DNA of 52,651 nucleotides from Neptunomonas japonica DSM 18939. Its GTDB lineage: Bacteria > Pseudomonadota > Gammaproteobacteria > Pseudomonadales > Balneatricaceae. The notes beneath the pieces are model-generated. The model was given only the letters and a program-made list of their open reading frames with translations, ran no database searches and was not told where the DNA came from. The position numbers were made by a program, and so were the translations under genes. Each line of letters begins with the position of its first letter. Within the stretch, counting starts at the first letter, position 1. Positions 38,618-48,074 of this stretch are shown one piece after another. The stretch spans positions 1 through 52,651 of the forward strand of contig NZ_AUGR01000026.1 of NCBI RefSeq assembly GCF_000422765.1, in the 5' to 3' direction.

Positions 38618-38762
38618 TTAATTCTACTTCTTTGTTTTTGTTAGATATTAATGAATTTCAAATACACTTTGTGAGTGTTTTTGTAATAAAAATGTGACAG
38701 TTTTTCTAAATAAATAATGCGTTTATTTGCTTAACTTATTGATATTAAAGATATTTAAATAG

Positions 38763-38779
38763 TTGGTTTGGTCCTTGCT
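38763..38779 (+). promoter_or_regulatory. Sigma-54-type promoter of the PLP lyase operon
   Basis: TTGGTTTG at 38763-38770 and TTGCT at 38775-38779 are 4 bp apart. This fits the -24 GG and -12 GC elements of the sigma-54 consensus (TTGGCACG-N4-TTGCA). Transcription would start near 38790, 29 bp before the start codon. Confidence 0.65.
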
Positions 38780-38818
38780 ATTACCCCTCTATAAGAAAAC
38801 ATATAACAGGGCGTAAGA

Positions 38819-40150
38819 ATGACAAAAGTTCAAGGATCTACTGTATCAGAATCGATTAAAGGCGATTCCCTTGGTCAAAGTGCTCTTTCAGAAGGAGTTC
38901 ACTGGACTTCAGAGCTAATGCGTAAGCGCCACACAGGGCCCGCACAAGTTCATAAAGACTGGTCGAGCGCAGGGGCTTCTACTGCTGCTGTTCATGCCGG
39001 GACATTGGATGATCAAGCTTCTGGTGCTGTTGGTACGCCAATCTATCAGACATCAACCTTCCTTTTAGGCGATGAACAGTACCGCTCTGTGGAAGAAGGG
39101 TATGCAAGAGATCGCTTTATTTATACGCGATACGGCAACCCTAATCAGTGGGCAGTGCAAACTAAACTAGCTGCGCTAGAGGGGGCTGAGTCGGCTTTGG
39201 TTTTTAGCTCTGGCATGGCGGCCATTACGGCAACCGTGATGGCAATGGTAGATAAAGGTGCGCATATTGTTGCCTCTAATGAGCTATATGGCGGGACCTA
39301 TAACCTCTTTAATCAGGAGCTGCCTACTTTCAATATGACGGTTAGCTATGTAGACCCGCGTGACTATGCAGCGATTGAAGCGGCTATCAAACCGAATACA
39401 CAGATTCTTTATTTTGAAGCGTTAACCAACCCTTTGCTCAAGCTGGTGGATGTTAAGCGCTTATCTGAAATTGCTAAGCGCCATCAATTACGTTTGATTA
39501 TCGACGGGACGTTCCTTACGCCTATTAGCTGTCGAATGATTGAGCTAGGTGCTGATGTGGTTATTCATTCAGCTTCTAAATACTTGAATGGCCATAGTGA
39601 CTTGATTGCTGGTGCGGTGATGGGCAGCCGTAAGCTAGTGGATATGATTTGGCCTCGTTTGCTGACTTACGGAGGGTGTTTGGACCCACATGCCTGTTTC
39701 ATGTTTGAGCGTGGCTTAAAAACGTTAGCGATACGCATGCAAGCACATGAAAAGTCGGCGTATCAGTTGGCTGAATTTCTTGAGCAGAAAAGTGTCATTA
39801 AGCGCGTTTTTTATCCTTTGCTCAATAGTCATCCAGATTACGAGCTAGCCGCGAATGTTCTCAATAATGGTGGCGGCATGATCGCCTTTGAAATCGAGGG
39901 GGGGGATAACGCAGCGCTCGATTTATTAGCCCGTTTACGCATACCTAAGCAGGCAACCAGTTTGGGAGGCGTGGAGTCACTTATCAGCCTTCCATATAAC
40001 ACTTCTCATGCGGGATTCACCGCAAAACAGCGTTCAGATATGGGCATTAACCCTGGTTGTGTCCGTTTATCTGTGGGCATTGAAGATGCCACAGATCTCA
40101 TCAATGACTTCGAGCAGGCTCTTAACTCAATTTTACTGGAGAACAAATAA
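38819..40150 (+). CDS. Cys/Met-metabolism PLP-dependent lyase/synthase family protein
   Basis: The 443-residue product has an extra N-terminal segment of about 50 residues before the family start (STAAVHAGTLDDQASGAVGT). The fold-type I motifs FIYTRYGNPNQWAVQTKLAA, FSSGMAAITA and the PLP lysine in VIHSASKYLNGHSDL are present. The methionine gamma-lyase cysteine is replaced: ELYGGTYNLF instead of LYGCTF. It is therefore not a standard MGL; cystathionine lyase/synthase or another sulfur substrate is possible. Its stop overlaps the osmC-like start (TAATG). Confidence 0.85.
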   Translation: MTKVQGSTVSESIKGDSLGQSALSEGVHWTSELMRKRHTGPAQVHKDWSSAGASTAAVHAGTLDDQASGAVGTPIYQTSTFLLGDEQYRSVEEGYARDRFIYTRYGNPNQWAVQTKLAALEGAESALVFSSGMAAITATVMAMVDKGAHIVASNELYGGTYNLFNQELPTFNMTVSYVDPRDYAAIEAAIKPNTQILYFEALTNPLLKLVDVKRLSEIAKRHQLRLIIDGTFLTPISCRMIELGADVVIHSASKYLNGHSDLIAGAVMGSRKLVDMIWPRLLTYGGCLDPHACFMFERGLKTLAIRMQAHEKSAYQLAEFLEQKSVIKRVFYPLLNSHPDYELAANVLNNGGGMIAFEIEGGDNAALDLLARLRIPKQATSLGGVESLISLPYNTSHAGFTAKQRSDMGINPGCVRLSVGIEDATDLINDFEQALNSILLENK

Positions 40151-40698
40151 TGCGTAATGGAATTGCAGTTTCTGCACTAAGTGAATTTGTTAATGAAATT
40201 AAAAATGACCCGCGTGAAGCGATTGCCAAATACGGCGTTGAACTTAATTGGCAAAGTGGCACTCGCTCAAGAGTTACCGCCTTACCTATGAGTGTTGGTC
40301 CACACACAGTGAGCCGTGATTTTACGTGGGAGATTGATGAGCCTAGGCAGCTACTGGGCTGCAATCATGCGCCAAATCCGCAGGAGTATCTGTTGTCAGG
40401 TGTTGGCGCCTGCATTTTAGTGGGTTTTGCGGTTGGAGCTTCGGTTATGGAGATTCAGCTAGAAAGCCTCAAGGTCACCGTGCGGGGACAGCTTGATTTA
40501 GCAGGTTTTTTGGATATCAATCCTGAATCACCTGTGCCGTTTACTGAGCTGGATTATTGCATCGAGGTGGCAGGTGATGGCACGCCTGAGCAATTTGAAA
40601 AACTGCGTCAAACCGCTCTACAGCAGAGCCCAAATGCAATGACCATTATGAAAGGAGCAGCTGTTGATGGCGAGTTAATCATCAATAGGCATGTGTAA
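40150..40698 (+). CDS. OsmC family protein
   Basis: The 182-residue product has an OsmC-like fold with GCNHAPNPQEYLLSGVGACI holding Cys71 and Cys88. Cys88 sits at the usual first redox cysteine position. The second usual cysteine is absent (QQSPNAMTI), so a classical two-cysteine peroxidase mechanism would need Cys71. It is translationally coupled to the PLP enzyme. OsmC/Ohr proteins reduce organic hydroperoxides; a role against reactive sulfur products of the neighbouring lyase is a hypothesis. Confidence 0.8.
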   Translation: MRNGIAVSALSEFVNEIKNDPREAIAKYGVELNWQSGTRSRVTALPMSVGPHTVSRDFTWEIDEPRQLLGCNHAPNPQEYLLSGVGACILVGFAVGASVMEIQLESLKVTVRGQLDLAGFLDINPESPVPFTELDYCIEVAGDGTPEQFEKLRQTALQQSPNAMTIMKGAAVDGELIINRHV

Positions 40699-40777
40699 TA
40701 GGAGCAGGAAGCACAGGGATGTGAATTAGCACAATGTGAAAATAATTTATCAATAATAAATATAAAAGGCAGCAAAA

Positions 40778-41593
40778 ATGAAAAAGATAAATAGAGTCTC
40801 GGCTTTTCTTGCGATGATGGCCGTTAGTTCGGTTGCGTTCTCTGGTTCATCAGAATTATGGAAGGAGTCAACGCTTAATAAAGTAATAGAGGCAGATGAA
40901 TTAAGAGTGTGTTTTGAAGCGGGTTATATGCCGTTTGAAATGAAAGCAAAAAATGGTAGTTACATTGGCTTTGATATTGATATGGCGAAGTTACTTGCTA
41001 AATCTATAGGTGTTAAACATACACCTGTTAATACTGCTTGGGATGGCATTATTCCTGCGTTGCTAACGAATAAATGCGACATTCTTATTGGTGGAATGAC
41101 GATTACCTCGCAACGTAACCTCAAGGTTAATTTCTCAGATCCTTACATTGTCGTAGGACAGTCTCTTCTTATTAAGCCCTCTCTTGCCACAGAGATAAAA
41201 AGCTATAAAGACTTAAATAACCCTAAATATACCATTGCTGCCAAGTTAGGAACCACAGGTGAAATTGCGGCTAAAAAGCTTATCCCTAAAGCTAATATTC
41301 GTTTGTTTGAATCCGAGGCCGAAGGTGCTCTTGAAGTGGCTAACGGTAATGCCGATGCCTTAGTTTATGATTTAGCTTCAAACGCAATTTTCTCAGCGCA
41401 AAATAAAGCGCGTGTAACTCATATTGATGAAGCGTTTACTTATGAGCCATTGGGTTGGGCTATTCGTAAAGGTGATCCTGACTTCACTAACTACCTGAAC
41501 ACATTTCTACGCCAAGTCAAAGGCGACGGTACTTACGATCGTATTTATAACAAGTGGTTCAACAGTGACTCCTGGTTAAAGCACGTTCAGTAA
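40778..41593 (+). CDS. Amino-acid ABC transporter substrate-binding protein
   Basis: The 271-residue product has a signal peptide (MKKINRVSAFLAMMAVSSVA) and a family 3 solute-binding fold: LRVCFEAGYMPFEMK, GSYIGFDIDMAKLLAKSIGV, CDILIGGMTITSQRNLKVNF. It should capture a polar or sulfur-containing amino acid in the periplasm. AAAGG precedes the ATG. It begins the transporter half of the PLP-osmC operon, 79 bp after osmC. Confidence 0.9.
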   Translation: MKKINRVSAFLAMMAVSSVAFSGSSELWKESTLNKVIEADELRVCFEAGYMPFEMKAKNGSYIGFDIDMAKLLAKSIGVKHTPVNTAWDGIIPALLTNKCDILIGGMTITSQRNLKVNFSDPYIVVGQSLLIKPSLATEIKSYKDLNNPKYTIAAKLGTTGEIAAKKLIPKANIRLFESEAEGALEVANGNADALVYDLASNAIFSAQNKARVTHIDEAFTYEPLGWAIRKGDPDFTNYLNTFLRQVKGDGTYDRIYNKWFNSDSWLKHVQ

Positions 41594-41628
41594 TTACACA
41601 GTAACTAATTGACAGGGGTTGAGTGAAG

Positions 41629-42582
41629 ATGGAAAAAACACCAAACAAACTATTATGGCATGGTGTGCTGTTAGCTATATTACTGGGTGTTGGCTACTCG
41701 GTTTTGTTGGCTAGCCAGAGTATTCAATATACTTGGCGTTGGGAGCGTGTTGTTCCTTATCTGGTTAATACAGAACCTAGGCCTGTTATGTCACCTTTTG
41801 ATGGAGTGGCCAGCATCAGTACAGATGGTTTGTCTGTATCGATTGAATCAGATAACAGTGCTGAGCCTGCACAGGTGTTTAACGAGTTCTCACAGCTAGT
41901 GGTTGGGGATGGTGACATGATATTTGAGGGGGATGTCGTTGCAACCACTAATGATTGGCGCTTAGGCCCCATTATGAATGGTTTGGTGATGACCTTAAAA
42001 ATCTCCATTGTTTCGCTCATCTTCGCTGTCATTATCGGGTTGTTTGTAGGTTTGGCGAGAGTCTCATCCAACCCGGCGCTTAAATATCTCTCGCTAATTT
42101 ATGTGGAGATCGTACGTGGGACACCTTTGCTGGTGCAGATCTTCATCTTCTATTTTTTCATTGGAACTGTATTGGGGCTTGATAGATTTACCGCAGGTGC
42201 TGCTGCGTTGTCTATTTTTGCTGCAGCCTATGTCGCAGAAATTATTCGGTCAGGAATTCAATCAATACCTGCTGGCCAAATGGAAGCCGCCAGAAGCTTG
42301 GGAATGAATTATGCCCAAGCCATGATCTATATCGTTCTACCTCAAGCATTTAAACGTACTTTACCGCCTATGGCCGGACAATTTATTAATCTCATTAAGG
42401 ACTCCTCTTTGGTGTCAGTTATCTCGATTACTGACTTAACAAAAGCCGGTCGTGAGGTTGTTAGTGGTACGTTTGCGCCCTTTGAAGTGTGGTTTACGGT
42501 AGCGCTGCTTTACCTCGTTCTGACCGGAAGCCTGTCATGGATGGTGAAACTACTAGAGAAGAGGTTAGCTAACAGTGATTAA
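41629..42582 (+). CDS. Amino-acid ABC transporter permease with enlarged periplasmic insert
   Basis: ATG 41629 ([20 protein letters not shown]) is preferred to GTG 41623. The 317 residues have a first membrane helix, then about 85 periplasmic residues (30-115), then the HisMQ-type permease domain ([60 protein letters not shown] as EAA loop). The insert is rich in beta-type motifs ([33 protein letters not shown]) that resemble a barrel-sandwich hammerhead. Such an enlarged insert is unusual for this family. Confidence 0.88.
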   Translation: MEKTPNKLLWHGVLLAILLGVGYSVLLASQSIQYTWRWERVVPYLVNTEPRPVMSPFDGVASISTDGLSVSIESDNSAEPAQVFNEFSQLVVGDGDMIFEGDVVATTNDWRLGPIMNGLVMTLKISIVSLIFAVIIGLFVGLARVSSNPALKYLSLIYVEIVRGTPLLVQIFIFYFFIGTVLGLDRFTAGAAALSIFAAAYVAEIIRSGIQSIPAGQMEAARSLGMNYAQAMIYIVLPQAFKRTLPPMAGQFINLIKDSSLVSVISITDLTKAGREVVSGTFAPFEVWFTVALLYLVLTGSLSWMVKLLEKRLANSD

Positions 42583-43327
42583 AGAATATACAGGCGACGA
42601 CATGATCGTAGCCACCGGCATAGATAAGTTTTATCCCAATGGTTGCCATGCTTTGAAAAATGTTTCGGCAACGGTTCACCGAGGTGAAGTACTGGTTGTA
42701 ATTGGGCCGTCCGGATCAGGTAAGTCAACATTCTTACGTACGTTGAATCAACTGGAAACTATTAGTAGCGGTGCTATTAGTATTGATGCCACTGATATGT
42801 ACGCCAAAGATACTGATATCAATAAATTGCGTGAAGAAGTCGGCATGGTGTTTCAAGGGTTTAATCTTTTTCCACATATGAGCGTGCTGGAAAATGTGAT
42901 GCTAGCGCCATTGAAAGTGTCTAAAAGAGATCGCCGCGAAGTGGAGGAACACGCTCGTTCGCTGTTATGCAAAGTGGGTTTGGAGTCTCGTATGACAAAC
43001 TATCCATCACAGCTATCAGGTGGGCAGATGCAGCGTGTGGCTATTGCTCGTGCCTTGGCCATGAAGCCCAATATTATGTTGTTTGATGAGCCAACCTCTG
43101 CGCTGGATCCAGAAATGGTGGGTGAAGTGCTGGATGTCATGAAAAGTTTAGCCAAAGAAGGGATGACCATGGTTGTGGTGACCCATGAAATGGGCTTTGC
43201 CAGAGAAGTGGCTGACCGTGTGTTGTTTATGGAGGAGGGGGAGTTGCTGGTGGATGATACCCCTACATTATTTTTTGATAACCCTGAACATCCTCGCTTA
43301 GCAAAATTTCTGTCACAGGTGTTGTGA
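42575..43327 (+). CDS. Amino-acid ABC transporter ATPase
   Basis: The 250-residue product, if the GTG at 42575 is the start, overlaps the permease by 8 bp, with GAGG 10 nt upstream. ATG 42602 ([20 protein letters not shown]) is an alternative that fits the family length better. Walker A is GPSGSGKS, the signature LSGGQMQR, Walker B IMLFDEP with SALDPE, and the switch VVVTHEMG. It completes an importer of the polar amino-acid type. Confidence 0.9.
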   Translation: MIKEYTGDDMIVATGIDKFYPNGCHALKNVSATVHRGEVLVVIGPSGSGKSTFLRTLNQLETISSGAISIDATDMYAKDTDINKLREEVGMVFQGFNLFPHMSVLENVMLAPLKVSKRDRREVEEHARSLLCKVGLESRMTNYPSQLSGGQMQRVAIARALAMKPNIMLFDEPTSALDPEMVGEVLDVMKSLAKEGMTMVVVTHEMGFAREVADRVLFMEEGELLVDDTPTLFFDNPEHPRLAKFLSQVL

Positions 43328-43566
43328 GAGTGCGTTTGATATGGATTTTGCTGTTTTGAAATTTTGTGAGGTTTCTGTGCTAATTACTGTTCATAAATTG
43401 GTATGTATCACCATGAAATTGGTTTTTTATAGATGACTTCGCAATTTAAAGCTAACACGCAAATGCTAAATTAATTTAAGAATCGGCGAAGATAATTACC
43501 CATTTCTCCCGGTCCATATCAGTTCACAAGGCTGATTGCTTTTGTCCTTATAAGGGGCGCCATTAA

Positions 43567-43585
43567 GGGACTCTATTCGAGTCCC
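43567..43585 (+). promoter_or_regulatory. Leader hairpin before aceE
   Basis: GGGACTC / GAGTCCC is a perfect 7-bp stem with loop TATTC, ending 18 bp before the first ATG. No T-run follows. It could influence translation or message stability. The rest of the 276-bp gap 43328-43603 shows no gene; a TTGGT-N7-ACCA element near 43398 is not a good PdhR box. Confidence 0.5.
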
Positions 43586-43603
43586 ATTATTACTCTGTCG
43601 TTT

Positions 43604-46300
43604 ATGTCCTTTGGGAAAAATAATATGAATACAATTAATCCTATAACTGAGTCATTTAGTAATGATGAGATGACTCAAGAGAATAAAGAGTGGATTGAGG
43701 CTCTAAATGATATTTTGAGCGCCCAGGGAGAAAACCGTGGTCGCGATATTTTGCGCCTATTACAAAATTATATGTTGAGTAAAAATATTAACTTAACGGA
43801 AGCAACGCTTAATACGCCTTATCGAAATAGTATCTCTACCAATGATCAGCCGGCTTATCCAGGTAATCCTGAGTTAGAGCAGCAATTAGAAAATATTATC
43901 CGCTGGAACGCGGCGGCTATGGTCCTTAAAGCAAATGATCAAGGTACTGGTGTTGGTGGGCATATTGCGACATACCAGTCTGCCGCGACGATGCTGGAAG
44001 TGGGTTTTAATCACTTTTTCAAAAATAAAACGGGTCAATACGGCGGTGACCAGCTGTTAGTTCAAGCACATGCTGCTCCGGGTTTATATGCCAGAGCTTA
44101 TGTTGAAGGGCGTTTGTCTGACCAACAGATGCAGAACTTTCGCCGCGAATTACAAGACGGCGGTGGGTTAAGTTCGTATCCACACCCACGGCGTATGCCA
44201 GATTTTTGGCAAGGGCCTACCGCATCGATGGGTTTATCAACGCCTTCTGCGATTTATCAAGCTAGGTTCATGAAGTATTTAGAAAATCGCGGCTTGAAAA
44301 ACCAAGATGGCGGGAAAATTTGGTGCTTTATTGGCGATGGTGAATCAGATGAGCCGGAAGTACTAGGCACCATCAATATGGCGACACGCGATAATCTAGA
44401 TAACTTGGTGATGGTGGTTAACTGTAACTTGCAGCGCTTAGATGGGCCGGTACGCGGCAATGGAAAAATCATCCAAGAGTTAGAGCGTAATTATCGTGGT
44501 GCTGGTTGGAATGTTATCAAGGTAATCTGGGGAAGTGAGTGGGACGAGCTCTTTTCACGTGATCACGATGGGATTTTACAAGCACGTATGGATCGCGCTG
44601 TTGATGGTGATTATCAATTTTATACTGTCTCAGATGGCCCAACGGTCCGTGATCACTGGACAGAAGGTGATCCAAAGCTTGATGCGTTAATGAAAACACT
44701 CAGCAATGAGCAAATACGTTGCATAAAACGTGGTGGGCAGGACCGTCGTAAGATCTTCGGTGCGTTTGATTTGGCACTGCGTAGTGATGGTAAGCCGACT
44801 GTAATTTTGATGAAAACGGTGAAAGGTGATGGTATGGGGGCGTCTGCTGAAGGGCAGAATACTTCGCACCAAAAGAAACAATTTACGGCTACTGAGCGAA
44901 TTGATATTGGGCGTCGTTTCGATATCCCATTAAATGATGATGCTCTAGCGGCTGCTGAGCTTTATAAGCCAAAAGATGATAGTGCCGTTATGCAGTATAT
45001 GCATGAAAAACGCCAAAATTTAGGTGGTTACTTACCTTCGCGAAAAGTCGATTTTGTGCCTGTTGTTGCGCCTGAGTTGAGCTTGTTTAAAGAAGCGCTA
45101 GAAGGCACAAAGCGTGAGCAATCTACAACGATGTCATTCGTTAAAATGTTGTCACGTATGCTTAAAGATAAAACATTAGGTAAATACATTGTCCCTATTG
45201 TGCCTGATGAAGCACGTACTTTTGGTATGGAGTCCTTATTTAATCAATTTGGTATTTACTCCTGTGAGGGGCAAAAATACAAACCTGTCGATTCCAGTAG
45301 TTTGCTACCGTATAAAGAAGCAAAAGATGGACAGCTATTGCAGGAAGGTATTTGTGAAACTGGTGCTATGGCTTCTTTCTTGGCAGCAGGTACGGCGTAT
45401 GCCAATTATGGTGTGCCGACTATTCCGTTCTACATTTTTTATTCTATCTTCGGCTTTCAGCGTGTTGGCGACATGATCTGGGCATGTGCAGACAGTTTAG
45501 CAAAAGGCTTTTTGCTAGGTGGCACCGCCGGACGAACGACTCTGAATGGTGAAGGTTTGCAGCATCAAGATGGCCACTCTCATGCAGTAGCAGCGACTGT
45601 CCCTAATATGTACAGCTATGATCCCTCTTTTGCCTATGAGTTGGCTGTTATTGTGAGGGATGGTATCAAGCGTATGTATGAGCAGGGAGAGAATATCTTC
45701 TACTACCTAACTTTGTATAACGAAAACTACTCGATGCCAGCGATGCCTGACAATGTTGAAGATGGCATTTTACAGGGCATGTACCGCTTTAAAGAAGGTA
45801 CTAGTGATGGTCACAAAGTACATTTGATGGGCAGCGGTAGTTTGATGCAGGAAGTGCTAAAGGCTGCTGATATCTTGGCGGAATATGGCTGTAGTACAGA
45901 TATTTGGAGCGTGACTAGTTACAACCAACTTACTCGCCAAGCTCAATCTATCGAACGGCATAATTTACTAAACCCTGAGAATCCGTCTCTGAATTATGTT
46001 GAGCAACTGCTTGAAAGTGAGAGCGGCCCTTTTGTTGCTGTATCTGATTTCATGAAGTCATTACCGAACGGCATTGCGCGTTGGTTCCCAGAAGGACTGA
46101 CTGCGTTAGGGACTGATGGTTTTGGCTTGAGTGAAAGTCGCCCGACGCTACGTGACCACTTTGAAGTTGATGCTCGCTATATTGCGTGGGCGGCATTAAC
46201 TAGCCTATATCGCAAAGGCTCAGTCACTGCCGGTGAGTTGCTAGGTGCACGTGAAGCACTGGATATCCCACATGAAAAAGCTGATCCCGCTCTATTTTAA
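43604..46300 (+). CDS. aceE: Pyruvate dehydrogenase E1 component, homodimeric type
   Basis: The 898-residue product aligns with AceE throughout. HAAPGLYARAYVEGRLSDQQ, SSYPHPRRMPDFWQGPTASM, the thiamine diphosphate motif GDGESDEPE to NCNLQRLDGP, DEARTFGMESLFNQFGIYS, GRTTLNGEGLQHQDGHSHA and LGTDGFGLSESRPTLRDHFE are all present. It decarboxylates pyruvate and acetylates the E2 lipoyl groups. ATG 43604 and ATG 43625 (MNTINPITESF) are both possible starts; neither has a good ribosome-binding site. aceF follows after 84 bp. It is somewhat divergent from the E. coli and Pseudomonas enzymes in the N-terminal half. Confidence 0.93.
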   Translation: MSFGKNNMNTINPITESFSNDEMTQENKEWIEALNDILSAQGENRGRDILRLLQNYMLSKNINLTEATLNTPYRNSISTNDQPAYPGNPELEQQLENIIRWNAAAMVLKANDQGTGVGGHIATYQSAATMLEVGFNHFFKNKTGQYGGDQLLVQAHAAPGLYARAYVEGRLSDQQMQNFRRELQDGGGLSSYPHPRRMPDFWQGPTASMGLSTPSAIYQARFMKYLENRGLKNQDGGKIWCFIGDGESDEPEVLGTINMATRDNLDNLVMVVNCNLQRLDGPVRGNGKIIQELERNYRGAGWNVIKVIWGSEWDELFSRDHDGILQARMDRAVDGDYQFYTVSDGPTVRDHWTEGDPKLDALMKTLSNEQIRCIKRGGQDRRKIFGAFDLALRSDGKPTVILMKTVKGDGMGASAEGQNTSHQKKQFTATERIDIGRRFDIPLNDDALAAAELYKPKDDSAVMQYMHEKRQNLGGYLPSRKVDFVPVVAPELSLFKEALEGTKREQSTTMSFVKMLSRMLKDKTLGKYIVPIVPDEARTFGMESLFNQFGIYSCEGQKYKPVDSSSLLPYKEAKDGQLLQEGICETGAMASFLAAGTAYANYGVPTIPFYIFYSIFGFQRVGDMIWACADSLAKGFLLGGTAGRTTLNGEGLQHQDGHSHAVAATVPNMYSYDPSFAYELAVIVRDGIKRMYEQGENIFYYLTLYNENYSMPAMPDNVEDGILQGMYRFKEGTSDGHKVHLMGSGSLMQEVLKAADILAEYGCSTDIWSVTSYNQLTRQAQSIERHNLLNPENPSLNYVEQLLESESGPFVAVSDFMKSLPNGIARWFPEGLTALGTDGFGLSESRPTLRDHFEVDARYIAWAALTSLYRKGSVTAGELLGAREALDIPHEKADPALF

Positions 46301-46384
46301 GGGCTGACTGTGTCGAGATTTTTTAAACATTCGTAACCACTTTGGGTTTTTAGCCCAGAGTGCCCACTTTTATGGGAGTGATTT

Positions 46385-48010
46385 ATGGCTACGGAAATAA
46401 TATTAATGCCCGATGCTGATGGCAGCGGTGATGTAATTGAGTTTTGTGTTGAGATTGGCGGCCAGATTGTTGCTGGTGAATCGTTAATTGTTATTGAGTC
46501 AGATAAAGCCTCTATGGAGGTACCTTCTTCAATAGAGGGAACGGTGGTTGAGTGGCTAGTTGAGATGGGAGACGGCATTGAAAAAGGTCGCCCACTTGCT
46601 AAGGTTGAAACATCAGGTGTTATAACCAGTGATATTGACGCCGGGGTTGTTGAAGTAGTTGAAAATTCTGTACCTGAGAGTGCTGAAGTAGCCTCAGTTG
46701 CATCGGCGCAGATGGTTTTAATGCCAGATGCCGGTGGAAAAGGTGATGTTATAGAGTTTTTTGTTCAACCTGGCGATAGCTTTGAAGAGGGAGATATGCT
46801 GCTGTTAGTTGAGTCTGATAAAGCTGCTATGGAAATTCCTGCACCTTTCTCAGGTAGTGTTATCGAGCTTGTGGCTGAAGTGGGCCAAACGGTTGAAGAA
46901 GGGGTTGTCTTAATTAAGGCCTTGGGAGCTGTAAAGTCGAGCTCTGTTGAAGATGCCGCACCTTTGGCTGTTACTCTGGTCGATAGCAACGCTAGTAAGC
47001 TTGCGAGCGCTTCGAAAACCCTCGCTTCTTCTTCAACAATTGCCGCAGCATCGACCGTTGCAGTCAGTAGCACAGTTACTGCATCGTTATCTGCAGTAGG
47101 CACTAGCCAGGTTTATGCTGGCCCAGCAACTCGAAAACTAGCACGAGAGTTAGGCGTTGATTTAGCGAAAGTGAAAGGTGCTGGCAAGCGAGCGCGTATC
47201 TTAAAAGAAGATGTGAAGCAGTTTGTGAAACAGCAAATGTCTCCAGCGAATAACGCTAATGTAGAGGTTCAATCTGGAATACCCGCTATACCGAGTATAG
47301 ATTTTAGTCAGTTTGGTGAAATCGATACTCAGAGCCTTTCGGGTATCGCTAAAGCAACATCTGCACATATGACGCGCTGTTGGTTAAATATACCTCACGT
47401 TACCTTGTTTGATGAGGTGGATATTACTGACCTAGATGCATTTCGTGCAGCGATTAATCCTGAGCTTTATGGCTTGCTGAAGAAGCCAACCATACTGCCG
47501 TTTATCATCATGATTGTTGCTAAAGCATTGCGCAAACACCCGCAGTTTAATGCTTCGTTGCATGCAGATGGTGAGCAGATTATCTATAAAGACTATGTGC
47601 ATATCGGTGTGGCTGTTGATACACCCGCGGGATTAGTTGTTCCTGTTATCAGGGATGCTGATAAAAAGTCAATCAGTGAATTAACGCTAGAGCTTGCTGA
47701 ATTAGCGACAAAAGCGAATGAGCGAAAGCTGAAGGTTGACGATATGCAAGGTGGCTGTTTCACCGTCTCGAGTCTCGGGGCGAGTGGTGGTGTTGGTTTT
47801 ACTCCTATTATTAATGGGCCAGAAGTGGCTATTTTAGGGGTAGCAAGGGCTGATATTAAACCCTCTTGGGATGGAGAAGCTTTTATACCGAGAAAACAGT
47901 TGCCGTTATGCTTATCTTTTGATCACCGAGTGGTCAATGGAGCGGATGCCGGGCGCTTTATGGCCATGATTCATCAATGCTTATCAAAGATAGGAAACAC
48001 CCTCCTGTAG
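46385..48010 (+). CDS. aceF: Dihydrolipoamide acetyltransferase (PDH E2)
   Basis: The 541-residue product has two lipoyl domains, with lipoylated lysines in IESDKASM (Lys41) and VESDKAAM. Each is followed by an Ala/Ser/Val-rich linker. A peripheral subunit-binding domain (AGPATRKLARELGVDLAKVK) and the acyltransferase core with the catalytic histidine in SFDHRVVNGADAGRF come next. GGGAG precedes the ATG. It forms the PDH core and transfers acetyl groups to CoA. The E3 gene (lpd) is not adjacent. Confidence 0.95.
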   Translation: MATEIILMPDADGSGDVIEFCVEIGGQIVAGESLIVIESDKASMEVPSSIEGTVVEWLVEMGDGIEKGRPLAKVETSGVITSDIDAGVVEVVENSVPESAEVASVASAQMVLMPDAGGKGDVIEFFVQPGDSFEEGDMLLLVESDKAAMEIPAPFSGSVIELVAEVGQTVEEGVVLIKALGAVKSSSVEDAAPLAVTLVDSNASKLASASKTLASSSTIAAASTVAVSSTVTASLSAVGTSQVYAGPATRKLARELGVDLAKVKGAGKRARILKEDVKQFVKQQMSPANNANVEVQSGIPAIPSIDFSQFGEIDTQSLSGIAKATSAHMTRCWLNIPHVTLFDEVDITDLDAFRAAINPELYGLLKKPTILPFIIMIVAKALRKHPQFNASLHADGEQIIYKDYVHIGVAVDTPAGLVVPVIRDADKKSISELTLELAELATKANERKLKVDDMQGGCFTVSSLGASGGVGFTPIINGPEVAILGVARADIKPSWDGEAFIPRKQLPLCLSFDHRVVNGADAGRFMAMIHQCLSKIGNTLL

Positions 48011-48026
48011 TGAGCGCTTGCTCTTT

Positions 48027-48057
48027 AGAGTGGCCCTTGTTGGCCACTCTTTTTTTT
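48027..48057 (+). terminator. Terminator of aceEF
   Basis: AGAGTGGCC / GGCCACTCT is a perfect 9-bp stem with a 6-nt loop and an eight-base T-run, 17 bp after the aceF stop codon. Confidence 0.93.
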
Positions 48058-48074
48058 GCCCATCAAAGTGCATG

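Noticed and set aside
43397-43415. PdhR-box-like element before aceE
   Set aside because: The half sites TTGGT and ACCA are 7 bp apart, whereas PdhR sites have a 3-bp spacer.
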